A stretch of 64,000 nt of DNA from Carposina sasakii (GCA_014607495.2 CP053160.1:6014001-6078000), one strand, 5' to 3'; counted from the first letter of the stretch, positions 49,395 through 61,750 are shown. The notes: a model not told the origin generated them from the sequence alone. Numbers and translations: made by a program.

Positions 49395-52230
49395 TTTTTT
49401 TTTTTTTTTATTAAACCTTATTTATTTCCTTAAAGTACACAAGTACACTACAATTTTAAAAGTATATTTATATCTACTTTCTTAAGGACCTCTTTATAGA
49501 GTAAAGGCCTCCTCCATCTTTTTCCACGTTGATCTGTTTAGTGCTTTATCAGTCCAATTTTTTCCAGCAACTTTTATGATCTCATCAAGCCACCTCTCCA
49601 CCGGTCTGCCTCTGTTTCTTTTTCCCGCAGGTCCATTCCATGAGGTTATCTTTTTGGTCCACCGTTCTTCCTTCGTGCGTACAATGTGGCCAGTCCATCT
49701 CCATTTCAGCCTTTTACAATGTTCCAAGGCATCAACTAATTTTGTTGTTCCCCTTATATCTGTGTTTCTCTTTTTATGTCTCAGTTTTAGATTTAAAATG
49801 CTCCTTTCCATGGCTCTTTGGGTTGTTTGTATTTTGTTTTTAGTTTTTTTGTTGAAAATCCATGTTTGGGATGCATAGGTGAGGGAAGGTAGGATGCACG
49901 AGTCTAGTACGGTTTTCTTTAATTTCATACAAGTATTTGATTTTAGTATTTCTTTGAATTTCCAGAATTTATTCCAGGCCATGTTAACACGTCTCATTAG
50001 CTCATCTTGGTGTCTAGATTTTTTAAAAGACACTTGTTTGCCAAGATATATGTATTCATTGACATATTCCAAAGAAACATTTTGTATGTTAATGGATATA
50101 TTTTTACTGTTCGTCATTATTTTTGTTTTCATAGTATTTAGTTCCAGTCCAATTTCATTGCTAACATAGTTAATTTCGTTTATCATAGATTCCAATTGTG
50201 ATGAGTTTTCTGCAAAAAGTATGATGTCGTCGGCGAATCTTAGATTGCTCAGACTATGGCCGTTAATGTTTAACCCTTTAGTTTTCCATTTTAAAGTGCT
50301 CATGATGTATTGTAGGACAGCAATAAAAATTCTAGGAGAGAGTGGGTCTCCCTGACGTACGCCTCTACGAATATGAATTTCACTGCCTGTTCTGTCTAAT
50401 TTTACTCTGCTTGTGCTTTTCTTATAAATGTCCTGTAAGAGTTCTATAGTTTCTGATGGAACATTGCAACTTTGTAAGGCTCTCCACATGCTGCTATGGG
50501 ATATTGAGTCAAATGCCTTTGCATAGTCAATAAACGCTAAGTAGAGCGGGCGATTCATTTCTTCGTACTTCTCAATGATTAGATCTAATGAGGATATGGT
50601 CTATAGTTGAGTATGAATTTCTCAATCCTGCCTGCTCCACTGGTTGATATTTTTCGGTGTATTCTGCTAGGCGTTTCTCTAAGCACGAAGCAAACAACTT
50701 GTAGAGATTGGATTGTAAGCTGATTGGTCGATAGTTGCTTATATTAGTAGGTTTCCTTTTTTGTACAACAGCACTATATTTGATTTGGCCCATTCGGTAG
50801 GAATTTTTCTGTCGTCTAATATTTTATTGAACAGGGTGGTTAAAGGTTGTATTAGGAGATCTTTTCCCATTGAAATGGCTTCGTTTGGTATGTTGTCTGG
50901 ACCACTGCTTTTTTCCTTCTTTAACGACTTTATCTTAGCGTAAATTTCTTTAGAAGAGAATCTTTGCACTTTAGTGTAATTTTTCTGTAGAGGTAGAGTA
51001 TCTACGTCTGTAGGCGTTTGGCAGGCATAGAGGTCTCTAAAAAATTCGGTAGCAGCTTCTATTACTCCAATTCTAGAGAATGTTTCTTTGTCACAGTTAT
51101 AGTTCTTTTTCAGGGCTGGGATCCACTTCTTAGATGTAGTTAACGCTTTCAGTCCTTTCTTCACACTTCCCGCTTTTTTCAGATATTTTTCAATTGTTGT
51201 AAGCCTGTATTCTTGATATTCTTTTCTGATTATTTTGTGAATGTTTTTATATAGGTAGCGTTTTTCGTTTTTCTCTTCCAATGTTAATTGTTTTTTGTTT
51301 ATTAATTCCTGTCTTCTTTTTATAAGGTTTTTTGTTGCATCTGAAATAATGCAGCGTCGCTTTCTATTGTTATTGTTATTACATCTGGGCTTTAAGCTTT
51401 TCTCGATAGCTTGCTTGATTTTTGCATAGTAAGTCTCTACACCTTCATTTTCTTCAAGTTCTATGTTTAAAGTATTAAATTTTAAAGCTTTTATGTAATC
51501 TTCTTGTTCTTCTATAGTTTTTAGTGAAAGACTGTTACTATTATATGTAGCTCTAGATTTCTTGATATTAGTTAGCAGCAGAGTACTCCTGACTAGTCGG
51601 TGGTCGCTTGGGAACGATAGATTGTTTAGCACCTCAATGTTAATGATTTTATTTTTTATGTTTGATAGTATGTAATCTATCTGACTTTTTTGTTTTTTAG
51701 GTGAAAGCCACGTCCATATTGTCTTACTTTTCTTTTTGAATAGACTGTTGATAACGAACAAATTATTTTCCCAGCAGAATTGTAGCAGAGTTTCACCCCT
51801 CTTGTCTCTTTTTCCGAAGCAAGTGTTTCCCAATACTCTGTCCTCGCCTTTAATTTTTTGGCCAATTCTGGCATTAAAATCCCCCATAATTATGTAGTTC
51901 TCACTGCATTGTTTAAGAGATTCTTGTATTTGATTATAGAATTCTTCTATTTCCTGTTTAGTTGCGCTAGAGGTCGGCGCATGTACTTGTATAATGGATA
52001 GATTTGTATTTTCAAAGTTCAGATGCAATATACAGATTCGCTCGTTGATTGCAGTGAAGCTTCTTATGCGATATTTTAGGTATTTTTTAATGAGGAATCC
52101 TACCCCATACTGGCCTTTAGTTTCACCAACGTAGCAGAATATGTGGTCTTCACTCTCTTCTATTTGGTAACCTGTACGTCTGATTTCTGATAAACCAATG
52201 ATGTCGTATTTAATAGTTGATATTGCATGC
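49395..52230 (-). mobile_element. RTE-type LINE nested in the I-clade LINE, 5' truncated
   Basis: Same orientation as its host. The T run at about 49393-49409 on the plus strand is its poly(A) tail. TTGATTAGTT at 49385-49394 and 52231-52240 is a 10-bp target duplication. The 5' end starts inside the endonuclease, so the first tens of residues are missing. No RNase H. Confidence 0.88.
49494..52230 (-). pseudogene. RTE endonuclease-reverse transcriptase, two frameshifts
   Basis: Begins STIKYDIIGLSEIRRTGY. Endonuclease motifs are IIMGDFNARIG, SQIDYILS and FPSDHRLV. RT motifs are SSGPDNIPNEAI, NISNYRPISL, FIDYAKAFDSISH, RRGVRQGDPLSP and FADDIILFAE; the C-terminus includes RWTGHIVRTKEERW and RNRGRPVERWLDE. 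Frameshifts occur near 50750 (one base missing after YKKGN) and near 50580. It reads in frame with the upstream LINE sequence at its 5' junction, giving an accidental 895-codon chimeric frame at 50739-53426. Confidence 0.87.
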
Positions 52231-55200
52231 TTGATTAGTTTATCCAAATGTAATTTACTACATGGCTCCAAAATAAAACTACCATAGTCAAAATGACTCC
52301 GCACAATCGCATTATATAACAGTTTTTGATTGTATGGGTGTGAGCCCCAATGGACATTAGACAGAGAACGCAAAATGTTAACCCCTTTTTCGGCCTTACC
52401 ACAGATGTACTTGAGATGATTTATACCATTCAGTTTGGAGTCGAAAATAACACCTAAAAATTTAACATGATTTTGCACAGGGATTGAACAACCATCAATG
52501 GAAATTTCAATATTGGGGGGGGTTCTCTTACGGGAAAAAACAACTGCTGTTGATTTAGAAGCTGACAATGACAGCCCGTGGTCTGTAAGCCATATGTTAA
52601 GGTAGGAAAGGGCTGAGTTTAGCCTTGAGGAGGCGATATCTATAGAACTGGCCGAGAAATAGAGGGCAATGTCATCGGCGTATTGGAGGATGTCACAGAA
52701 ACTAGTGACAGATCGTTCAAGGTCATACGTATAAAGATTATACAAAAGTGGGCTTAAGACTGACCCCTGAGGGAGGCCTTTCCATATAAGCCTTGATGAG
52801 TGGATTTGTCCGTTTACGCGAAAAGAAACCGATCTGGCCATGAGCATGTTAGATATAATGTTGACTAACCTCACTGGTAGACTCAGATGTAGCAATTTCG
52901 CTCTGAGTTCAGGAAGTAGGACATTATCATAGGCTGCTGAAACATCCAGAAACACGCCAATGACCGATTCCTTTTTGGAAAACGCACGACGCACATCTGT
53001 GGAAAAAATACTAAGACTATCTAGGGTGCCCTTACCTCGGCGGAAACCAAATTGTGAGTTAGCTAGAATATTCTTATTTTCAACTGTCCATTCTAGACGG
53101 TTTTTAACAAGATGTTCAAAAATTTTAGCTAGAGTAGATGATAAAGCTATCGGCCTGTAAGAGGAAGAATCAGAAGGATCCTTTCCTGGTTTTAAAATAG
53201 GAATTATAATTTGGGATTTCCACGAAGAGGGGAGAACACCACTAGAAAAGATGGAGTTTATGAGGTCTAAGAAATACAATTTTGATATTTTGGAGCAATT
53301 AATAATGAATGAATAAGGTATCCCGTCACCACCAGGCGCAGAATCCTTAAGACCGTCTATAGCACAAAGCAGCTCAGCGTAAGAAAAAGGGGAGTCCATA
53401 TCGTTATTATTAGAAGGAGGAGGCACAGAAGCAGGAAAGCAATTTTTAGGAGGGACGAATGGAGGGGCGAGTTTATTAATAAAACCTGGTAGCCAAGAAT
53501 CAGTTAAATTTGATGAAGTATTGGGATCATTATAGGAGCGACGGAAACAGCTGATTTTCCTCCATACCAGTGATGGTGGAGTGCGAGGTGATAGTGACTC
53601 ACAAAAGTTTCGCCACCCAAGGCGCTTTTTTTTAAGTAGAAGTCTTCTAGTCTCCGCGTTTGTTTTCTTGAACTGGATGTACCTTTCCGTAGATGTGGGT
53701 TCCTGGTAAAATCTTTTTCCACGTTATTCCGCAATTTAATCTGTTTAGTACAGTCGGCGTCCCACCAAGGTGGAGAAGGGATTTTGTTATGGGCCGAATT
53801 CTTAGTAGGTATAGATTGATCGGCAGCTGATACTAAGGCAACAGTAAAGTTATTATAAGACTCCATCAAGTTTTCTGGGGTGACTACAGGTAATTGTGAA
53901 ATTATTGACTCAGCATGAGCAGAAAACGAATCCCAGTTGGCTGATTTTGTTTTAAATTTAAGTAGGGGAGAAGGGGCAAGGGTAGGAGGACTATACATGT
54001 TTACTAATGATAGTATTGGGTAGTGGTCACTACCATACGTTAAGGGGAGAACATCCCAGGATATGTCGGATATTAGGTTGGTTGATGCTAGAGTTAGGTC
54101 AACACAGCTTTTTCTCTCCGTAGGTGATGGAATGCGAGTAGCTCGTCCATCATTGGCCACACAGACATTTAATTCATCGAGAAGGTCGATTACAGAATCC
54201 GAACAATGACAGCAATGGGGAGAACCCCAAAGAAAATGGTGACAGTTAAAATCTCCGAGAATGACAACATCTCCTGAAATAAAAGAAAGGAGGAGGTGTT
54301 TAAGTTCAGTAAGAATATTATTGGATGGGTGAGGGATGTATATTGAAAGAAATGAAATATTTAAGGCTTTGACAGCTACAACATGATACTCCTCGCTATG
54401 AGGCGGTACAGGGTTGATTAAAAGGAACAGAGCGATCTATTAAAATAGCACAACCTGCATGGCCTTGGAGTCTGTCATCTCGGAGGCAGGAATATCCCGG
54501 TACTCTAAATCGAGACTCCGGTTTAAGCCATGTCTCCGAGACAGCAAAGACGGCAGGTTTATATTGATTAATTAAATGGATGATTTCAGATTTTTTATGA
54601 CAAATACTTTTACAGTTCCATTGAAGGAGGTTGAATTTTATAAATAGAAAGGAGGGATTCTAGTGTAGGGATGACATTGGGCGGTAAGGTGTCACTAAAT
54701 TTAGATAGTATATTAACAAGGGCAGAGACTAGCAATTGAATTAAGTTTTCGTTAGGGGATGAAGGGTAGGTTTGCTCATGGGAATAAGGTGTTTGGTTTA
54801 GAGCAGCACCATTTGGAAGGGAGGGGGCTGGAGAGCGGATTATTTCCTGTAGTTCAGGGTCAAACAATCTTACAGGTGAAGGACGGGGTGAACGGTGGGT
54901 AGTAACGGTTTTTTATAAGACCTTACTGGAGTACTGAGACTTGTAGTTGGGAGGTAGATTGGGATTGCGAAACTGTTGAGGAGAGGGAGCAGAAACTGTT
55001 TTAGCTCTCTCCGCGTATGACGGACGAGCCGGACGGAAACGTTGGGATGCTTCAGTGAAACTAAGGTTCTCGTCAGACATTACGACTTTGATAGCCTTTT
55101 GGCGTGAGTGCTCTGGGCAGCTTGCGTCAGTGGCAACATGTCTTCCTAAGCATAGTAAGCATGACACTCTATCTTCGGGGATAGAGCATGATGAACCTGC

Positions 55201-55589
55201 GTGACTTTGTGCACATTTAAAACACCTTGGAGTGGAGCGGCATTGGTCAGCTACGTGTCCAAAGCGGCAACAGTTACGGCACTGGATAGTTGGGAGTTGG
55301 TAAGTATCTACTACAATGGACGAATGAAAACAATATACTTTTTCTGGAAGTGACTGTCCTTTAAACGTGATAACTACCGAGGATGTTGGTATCCATTGGA
55401 CGACACCTTCGTTAAATGATTTTTTATTAAGTCGCCTGGTTTTGATTACAGGACCACATGAGCTGGGTAATGTCAGGCCATGGACTAGCTCTTCCAGAGT
55501 CCAGTCCGTTGGTATACCGCGTAAAACTCCCATGCGTGTAACGTGAAATTTCGGGATTTGTTTTATATATGACTGGCCGAGATTATCAT

Positions 55590-56470
55590 CTATACTAATA
55601 TTATAAAGAGGAAAACTTTGTTTGTTTGGTTGTAATGAATAGGCTCCGAAACTACTGGACCGATTTCAAAAATTCTTTCACCGTTAGAATCCTTATTGGA
55701 CCTGGATGAACATAGGCTACAAGAATTTCCCGATATTCCCACGGGAAGGCGACCAACGGGAATTCTATATTTTTTACGAAAACCGCTATACATATGAAGC
55801 TGAAATCGGGCATATATGTTCATTGGGGACAGCGAGGGAGGACTAAAAAACGGATTTCCCGAAATTCCCACGGGAAGGGGACAAACGGGAATTCATAATT
55901 TTTACGAAAACCGCTATACATATGAAGCTGAAATTGGGCATATAAGTTAATTAGGGACTGCGAGGAAGCACTAAGAACGGATTTCCAGAAATTGCCACGG
56001 GAAGGGGACCAACGGGAATTAATTATTTTTCACGAAAACGGTTATACATATGAATCTGAAGTTGGGCATATATATTTATTTGGGACCCCGAGGAAGCACT
56101 GAGAACGGATTTCCCGAAATTCCCACGGGAAGGGGACAAACGGGAATTCATAATTTTTACGAAAACCGCTATACATATGAAGCTGAAATTGGGCATATAA
56201 GTTCATTAGGGACTGCGAGGAAGCACTAAGAACGGATTTCCAGAAATTCCCACGGGAAGGGGACCAACGGGAATTAATTATTTTTTACGAAAACGGTTAC
56301 ACATATGAATCTGAAGTTGGGCATATATATTTATTTGGGACCCCGAGGAAATTCCCACGGGAAGGGAACCAACGGGCGTTCCAAATTTTTACGAAAACCG
56401 CTGTACCTACATATGAAGTTGTAGCTAATGTACTGATATGTACCGAAGCTAAGCGAGGGCGGGCCACTAT
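55590..56470 (+). mobile_element. minisatellite-bearing dispersed repeat inserted in LINE ORF1
   Basis: Starts TCTATACTAATATTATAAAG, like the repeat at 2037, and ends near AAGCGAGGGCGGGCC. The body is made of ~128-bp units marked by CCCACGGGAAGGGGAC, CGCTATACATATGAAGCTGA and GGACTGCGAGGAAGCAC. The TC start suggests a Helitron-like element, but I see no proper 3' hairpin plus CTRR end. Confidence 0.65.
55741..56375. repeat. 128-bp minisatellite with a two-unit higher-order pattern
   Basis: CGGGAAGG landmarks at 55741, 55870, 55997, 56125, 56252 and 56357 (spacing 129, 127, 128, 127, 105). Units alternate: 55870 resembles 56125, and 55997 resembles 56252, implying duplication of a ~255-bp dimer. 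Confidence 0.85.
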
Positions 56471-56990
56471 TACTAATAAAAGAGTTGGCAGTGTCCATAG
56501 ATTTAAATTCAACTGCAATTTTGTTACGGCCTAGCGGTCTGATACCACCATCGACTATACCTGCAACTTTTTTTTTATGTAGGAGTTGGGCAAGTTTCAG
56601 AACACGAATCGACAGTCCTGTAGAGGGATCGGGTTCAGCACGCGAAATGTGGATAATAAAAGGGCCAACATCACTAAGGGTGTAGGTCAGCGGGGAGTCT
56701 CCTTCGAAATCAGGATGGGTATACGAGCTCTGAATCGAATCTGAAGGACGATTTTTTTTTTTTGCTGGCCTATCGGCTTTGTCTGCGGCTTGTCTCTTAA
56801 GATTTACTGATGTGTGTTCTATGTCCATGTCCTGTGAGAATACAGAAGGGGACATCGAGATTCGAGGAGGCTCACCGTCGCCTCCACCCCCGTCAGGGGG
56901 TTCCTTATTGGACATTACTACTAAAAGTCTACTAATATATAACTTACCAACTAACTTAGTGTATTATTTACCGTCACCACCTTAAAAAAA

Positions 56991-58200
56991 AAACTCAAAT
57001 TCTTAAGGCAATTTGGAAAATAACAGTTATATTCTAATCGAACACGTGTTCCACTTGACACCTAACGACAGAATCCGTATTAATTCTTACAATTTTATAC
57101 TTTATTTAAATAGCATTAGAGTTATTTTTCTTGATAAATATTTTTAGTTGTGTTTGGTAATAAACTGAACTGTATGGTTGGTTTATTGCTTTAACGCAAA
57201 TGGCTATATGTCAGAATCAGGTGCAAATGTGTTACAACTTTATTACTAAGATATAAGGTTTAACTTAACATACTTACTTGTATGACCCAACTTAAGTCTT
57301 TCTAATTATAAGCAACTCCAACAGTTTAGATCTGTATAAGTATGTATAAAGTGTTGATGCGGCGACATCGTTTATGCTTGATTTAGTATGAGACTGTGCA
57401 TCTACCATTATATTTGACCGAAGCCTGGTACGAATTGATGGACGTACTTTGAAGCCCTGGTACGCAAATCGTCAAGTACGACCCATGTCTACTTGGCATT
57501 AACAATCGATTTGATGTTCAGTTCAAAGAGAATAACATTGACATAAGCTTTTTTATGTTTGACAGCAGATGCCATGGAGGTCGGATAAACAATATAAAAA
57601 TAATAGAAATATAAGTAACTTATAGAAGGTGTGTTCCAAACAAACGCAAGGCGAAAAAACAGGCATAAAATATCGACTTGACGTATGCATGACATAAAAT
57701 TAATGTTGCCATAAAAAGTGGATGTGGCGAAATATTCGATAAATTTATTATTGATGCTGAGAAGTATAATGATTTGTAAAATCTTATAGAATTATCGTAA
57801 AATTTAAATATAAAATATATTAAAAGGAGATGATAGACCTTTTATACATTATTGGTCCAAAAGTGCTGGATAAAAAATACTATAGTTTATTAAAAATTGT
57901 CCCTCTGTATAATTTGTCATTATGTTAACAAAGCTGTGGGCCATTCTCCGTGATTTTATTTCATTCAATAAAGGAAAGAACGATGCCCATTTTTAAGATT
58001 TAATTTGAATAGAATAAAAATATTGTAGTAACGGTAAACATCGTTTTAATTAATACAGTGAGTGAGAGCTTGTACGTAATTCCACAATCAGTCAATCAAA
58101 GATAAAATAGGTCCCACAACTAGTTTCGCCCCTGTTTAAAGTTCAGAGAATAGTTATCACTAAAATGTTATTAACTAACCAAAATTAATATTAAAATATT
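56991..58200. other. no gene seen
   Basis: AT-rich. The segment 57390-57465 shares, inverted, CTACCATTATATTTGA and CCTGGTAC text with 45600-45645, probably ends of the same unclassified repeat. Confidence 0.4.
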
Positions 58201-58276
58201 TTAAAATTATTAATAAAGAAAATGGAAAAAATTCTTCACCCGAGTGGGAATCGAACCCACGACCACTGCAAACCGT
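58201..58276 (-). mobile_element. tRNA-derived SINE (family A), 5' truncated
   Basis: Keeps the B-box half (GGGTTCGATTCCC on the minus strand) and tail; the leader and box A are missing. Confidence 0.75.
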
Positions 58277-59093
58277 AAATTATTTATTTAAATTATTTAT
58301 ATTTATCTATATGAGCTGAATGAAGTGTGTAGCGGTGCTAGTAAATTGATTTATTTTGCGTTAAAACAAAAATACATTTTCATTATGATGCCGCCCCAGT
58401 ATAAAAATAAAAAAAAACGCCCCGTAAAAAACGATAGTTATTATATTAGAATTACTATTCTGCAATTTTATGCAGTTATTGAGTTAGCAGGAAATCTAAA
58501 ATTCCATAGTAATAAAAGAATCTGTATTTATTCCTATCTTCTTTTTCTTCTTTAAATATAGAAGATCATAATTTGATATTTCTTATAACAAGATGTACAT
58601 AAGTATAACCGAAGTATTCATAATTGCGATAGGTAGTTACCTCCACTTTTACCTACAATATGCATGTTTAAAAATAGGGTAAATTTTCACACACATGGCA
58701 ACATTTTGTTCACAATGATAATAAAAAAAATATGAAAATTTTATTCTGTATTTATTGTTTTATTAATGAAATTACGTAAACACATCAAATATTTGCAGTT
58801 CAAAATTAGCGGTTATGCCTCCGACATAAAGGTGGCACAAAGTCCCGAGCAGTGTTGCCAACCCCAGCACACGCTAAACTGTAGATATACTAAAAAAAAA
58901 AACTGTAGAAAACTGTAAATATCAAATTAATAAACAGTAAATATTCAGCTTAATATTTTTATAATTTAATGATGGTAATAAATAGAATACATTTTAGAGA
59001 GGCAATTAAAAACAAGAAAATTCATGTGATTATCGAAGTTTTAATCAAATTTAATATCAAAAGTCATAAAGATAAAGTAAAAATATGTGTTAC

Positions 59094-59238
59094 CTTTTTT
59101 ACTTTTTGCGAGCCATCCACTAAATTTTTCATCATCGAGCCAAGAATCAATAAATTTTTGCTCGTATCTCACTGCTTTCTTTTTTCTTCCTGGGGATTTG
59201 TCAACATCTGACTCACTATCATTACTACAGATTTGCAT
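59094..59238 (-). pseudogene. first exon of a BED-like transposase or zinc-finger protein in the outer hAT
   Basis: ATG at 59236-59238, then ICSNDSESDVDKSPGRKKK, YEQKFIDSWLDDEKFSGW and LAKSKK, ending at a GTAACA donor. The KFxxxWLxDxxFxxWL pattern just before a zinc finger is common at the N-terminus of hAT-related proteins. No further exon is found in the element. Confidence 0.5.
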
Positions 59239-59639
59239 AATCGTAACTTTTTGCTCAACTTATAACGTTTACCGAACAACAAAGAATTTAATCTGACGAA
59301 TGACGGAATGCAGTCAAGTACATATATCTCGATTGTCAAAGCATCCACGGGGATTCCCCAGTAAGAAAAATAGAATGTCAGTAAAACAGACATCGACCGA
59401 AACAATCTACGACTGTCCAATACTAACGCCATCTATTAAATCGATTGATGACTATTATCTCAGGTTCGATGATAGTTGGTTTTACTGAAGCTCAGTGCAC
59501 GGACTACCACTACCACGTAGCAAATAAAGGTGGCGCTAGAATCATAAGCACAAAACTGTAGATATCGAGGCCTAAACTGAAAACTGAGAGAATTTCCAAA
59601 AAACTGTAGATCTACAGTTAAAACTGTAGGGTTGGCTAC

Positions 59640-61334
59640 CAACGGCGGATCCAGGGGGGGGGGTCATGGGGGTCATGACCCCCCCCTGAGCTGGTTCCAG
59701 GACTTAGGTGGACGACTAATTGAACATAATGATTTATTTTTATATTTTGTCACTATACAGATTTTATGTAACTACATACCTTTAATATTTAATTAATTTA
59801 ATATATGTAGTATAATAACTTTGAATGATGGCAAACGTTTGGGAACGAGCACATCGAAAATTTGAATTTTACCGCGCCACACTTGCGCGCGCTTGTCGAC
59901 TACGTAACGTCTAGCTCAGGGCTGCCAGATCGTATAATTGAATACAAAATATGTATTATCAGACAGTGTATTGTATCCTTGATCATTTCGATAATATAAT
60001 ACGATACAAACGCATACGCCATGAAATGGAACGTGAGTTTGTCTCTTGCTTTTCTCGAAGTTGTTCGCTCACTCATCCATAAAACCCGGACACTTTTTAT
60101 GTCAGGGGAAATCTGATTAACTTGATAGAAGGATATGTTTTGCAATTACGCCATTTTATAGTTAAAAATTTGGTGGACCAAATGTAGCCGCCCTGGTCCG
60201 TGTAGCGGATGCAGGAGAGAACCACAATCGAATGCAAAATCCTAGAACGCGATATCGAAGTTTCTTACAATGTTTGGAATATATATGTCGAAGGCATATT
60301 GTAAAACACGCCCTATTACAAAACGACTAGGCATTTTGAATAGTATGAGTTTTGGAGCGAGACAATTTGGCTTCTAGCAATTGGTCTGCTTAATTAATTA
60401 GGTTAGGTTATGTTAGACCTGTTAAAATAACAACGCACGAGTCGAGTGAGCGTAGCGAGCATGTCCCTGCAGCGACCGGCGAAGTGCTAAAAGGATTTTT
60501 TTCTCTCATACTATTCAAAATGCCTAGCCGTTTTGTAATAGGGCGTGTTTTACAATACACCTGCGACATATACATGGGCCAAACAACGACTAGTGGCCCG
60601 GTGGGGCCGGAAGCGCTTCCCTTTTCACCAACCCCTGTGAACTGGACATACGCAACCTTCAGTCTTCAGGAACTTCACCATCATCGCAGCACTCCGCAGC
60701 AAAGGTATCACACAACAGTATCACCTCTCCTCTTCTTCCACGATAGCAGCAGCAGCACGCCAGTAGCCAGCAGATTCATAAGAAGCCGCCATGACAGCTT
60801 CCTGGACCTGTTAGTAACGCACGCACGCATCGGCATCACGGAACAACATGTTCCCATTCCACGCGCAGACCAGAACATATCAGCCGCATCACGTTCCCAA
60901 TCGCCTCAAAGACCAGAACGCATCGCCGCAACACGTTCGCTACGCTCGCGCTATAATATTTTCTTTGTACATTTTTTACACATTCAGTGCCGGCGACTAC
61001 TTATTACACTAAACTATTACACTATTTTAAAGGCGAAAATTTTTGAGTGTGTAGGTTTCTTACTTCTTCACGTCTACAAACGGATGGAGCGAATTTAATA
61101 AAATTTTGTATGGAGTTAGCTGACACCCTGGATTAACACATAGGCTGTTTTTTCTGCAGTTAAATTTTTCAAGTGTACAATATAGAATAAATATTTTTAA
61201 GTACAGTACCTACGCACATTAATAAAATACCTACTTTTTATTTGTATCTATTGTTATCAAAATTAAATTCTAAGTTCTTGACTTGACCACGACTATGTGA
61301 CCCCCTCCTGGCGCCAAAGCTGGATCCGCTCTTG
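59640..61334. mobile_element. non-autonomous hAT element (inner)
   Basis: TTGGCTAC at 59632-59639 and 61335-61342 is an 8-bp target duplication made of outer-element sequence. The ends CAACGGCGGATCCAG and, inverted, CAAGAGCGGATCCAG match at 13 of 15. The interior has a G/C run near 59655-59690 (GGGGGG ... CCCCCC), a foldback, and an inverse fragment at 61085-61150. No transposase. Confidence 0.85.
60282..60572. repeat. foldback with ~68-bp arms inside the inner hAT
   Basis: Left arm 60282-60349 and right arm 60505-60572 are near-perfect reverse complements (TTGTAAAACACGCCCTATTA). The 155-nt loop contains a GTCGAGTGAGCGTAGCGAG segment. The open frame across the right part is not convincing. 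Confidence 0.8.
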
Positions 61335-61354
61335 TTGGCTACACTGGTCCCGAG

Positions 61355-61750
61355 TAGATAGTCTGCCATGCTTTAGTTGGTACTTACGTAGTGTTAAGTT
61401 ATTTTTTTGCTTTTTATAGGGTTTAGCATTTTAAACCTTTTGTCATAATGATTGCGTACTTTTTTTTGGGTCGGGGTTTTTTTTTAAAATTTAAAATTTA
61501 ATTTTATATTTCATGCTTTTTGAAGGAGCTCCTTAATTTTTCATTCTTTCATTTAATTTCTTTGTTTTTCGCCGCGTAAAAAGTTTAGATGGAGTCGCTA
61601 TATGCGATCTCGACCAAAGGAAGCTGTTTAACAAACTGGATCTGCGAGAATTGCAGAGATTAAGAAACAATAAAGATTAAACTTTGGTCATTCTAGATTT
61701 TCAGCAAAAATATAAATTCATTCCCGGGTTTCATCCGCCATATCCCATTT
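61355..61750. other. no gene seen
   Basis: AT-rich with T runs; unassigned. Confidence 0.4.

Larger units (their letters stand above)
48091..54625 (-). pseudogene. LINE ORF2: endonuclease, reverse transcriptase, RNase H
   Basis: Endonuclease: NLLQWNCKSI, SETWLKP, ILGDFNCHHFLWGS and GSDHYPI. Reverse transcriptase: APGGDGIP, YRPIALSS, GLPQGSVLSPLLYNLY and YADDIALYF. RNase H: YMDASKLEDNG, YSGEAIAILEA and AWIPGHRGIVGNEAAD, then a Cys/His C-terminus (CECGFEEGSLEHIFFRC). Frameshifts occur near 54410 and near 53605. The RTE LINE at 49395-52230 interrupts it at HLDKLIK, and the sequence resumes IQSKCLRIIVGAM at about 49384. Without that insertion the frame would be continuous at this point. Confidence 0.85.
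54610..56915 (-). pseudogene. LINE ORF1 (gag-like), split by an insertion
   Basis: The N-terminal part (56470-56915) starts MSNKEPPDGGGGDGEPP and reaches NSFISNS. After the insertion it resumes near 55585 with DNLGQSYIKQIPKF and continues through zinc knuckles: CRNCCRFGHVADQC, CFKCAQSHAGSSC, CLLCLGRH. An in-frame TAA after YSSKVL (about 54913) interrupts the C-terminus, which ends PPSMEL and overlaps the start of ORF2. Confidence 0.8.
47585..56990 (-). mobile_element. I-clade LINE, interrupted by two later insertions
   Basis: Runs 5' to 3' leftward: ORF1 (56915 to about 54610, broken), ORF2 with endonuclease, reverse transcriptase and RNase H, and a 3' UTR to about 47585. A dispersed repeat (about 55590-56470) splits ORF1, and an RTE LINE (49395-52230) splits ORF2. 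An APE endonuclease plus RT followed by RNase H places it in the I group. Several frame breaks make it inactive. Confidence 0.8.
58850..61346. mobile_element. non-autonomous hAT element (outer), interrupted by a second one
   Basis: GTCCCGAG at 58842-58849 and 61347-61354 is an exact 8-bp target duplication. Ends: CAGTGTTGCCAACCC at left and, once the inner element is removed, CAGTGTAGCCAACCC inverted at right. The element itself totals about 794 bp and keeps one transposase-like exon. Confidence 0.85.

Noticed and set aside
50739..53426. 895-codon open frame as a fused endonuclease-RT protein
   Set aside because: It spans an insertion junction between two LINEs with a 10-bp target duplication; the fusion is accidental.
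60484..61098. 204-codon frame inside the inner hAT
   Set aside because: Starts in the foldback arm, no recognisable domain, ends in an antisense dispersed repeat.
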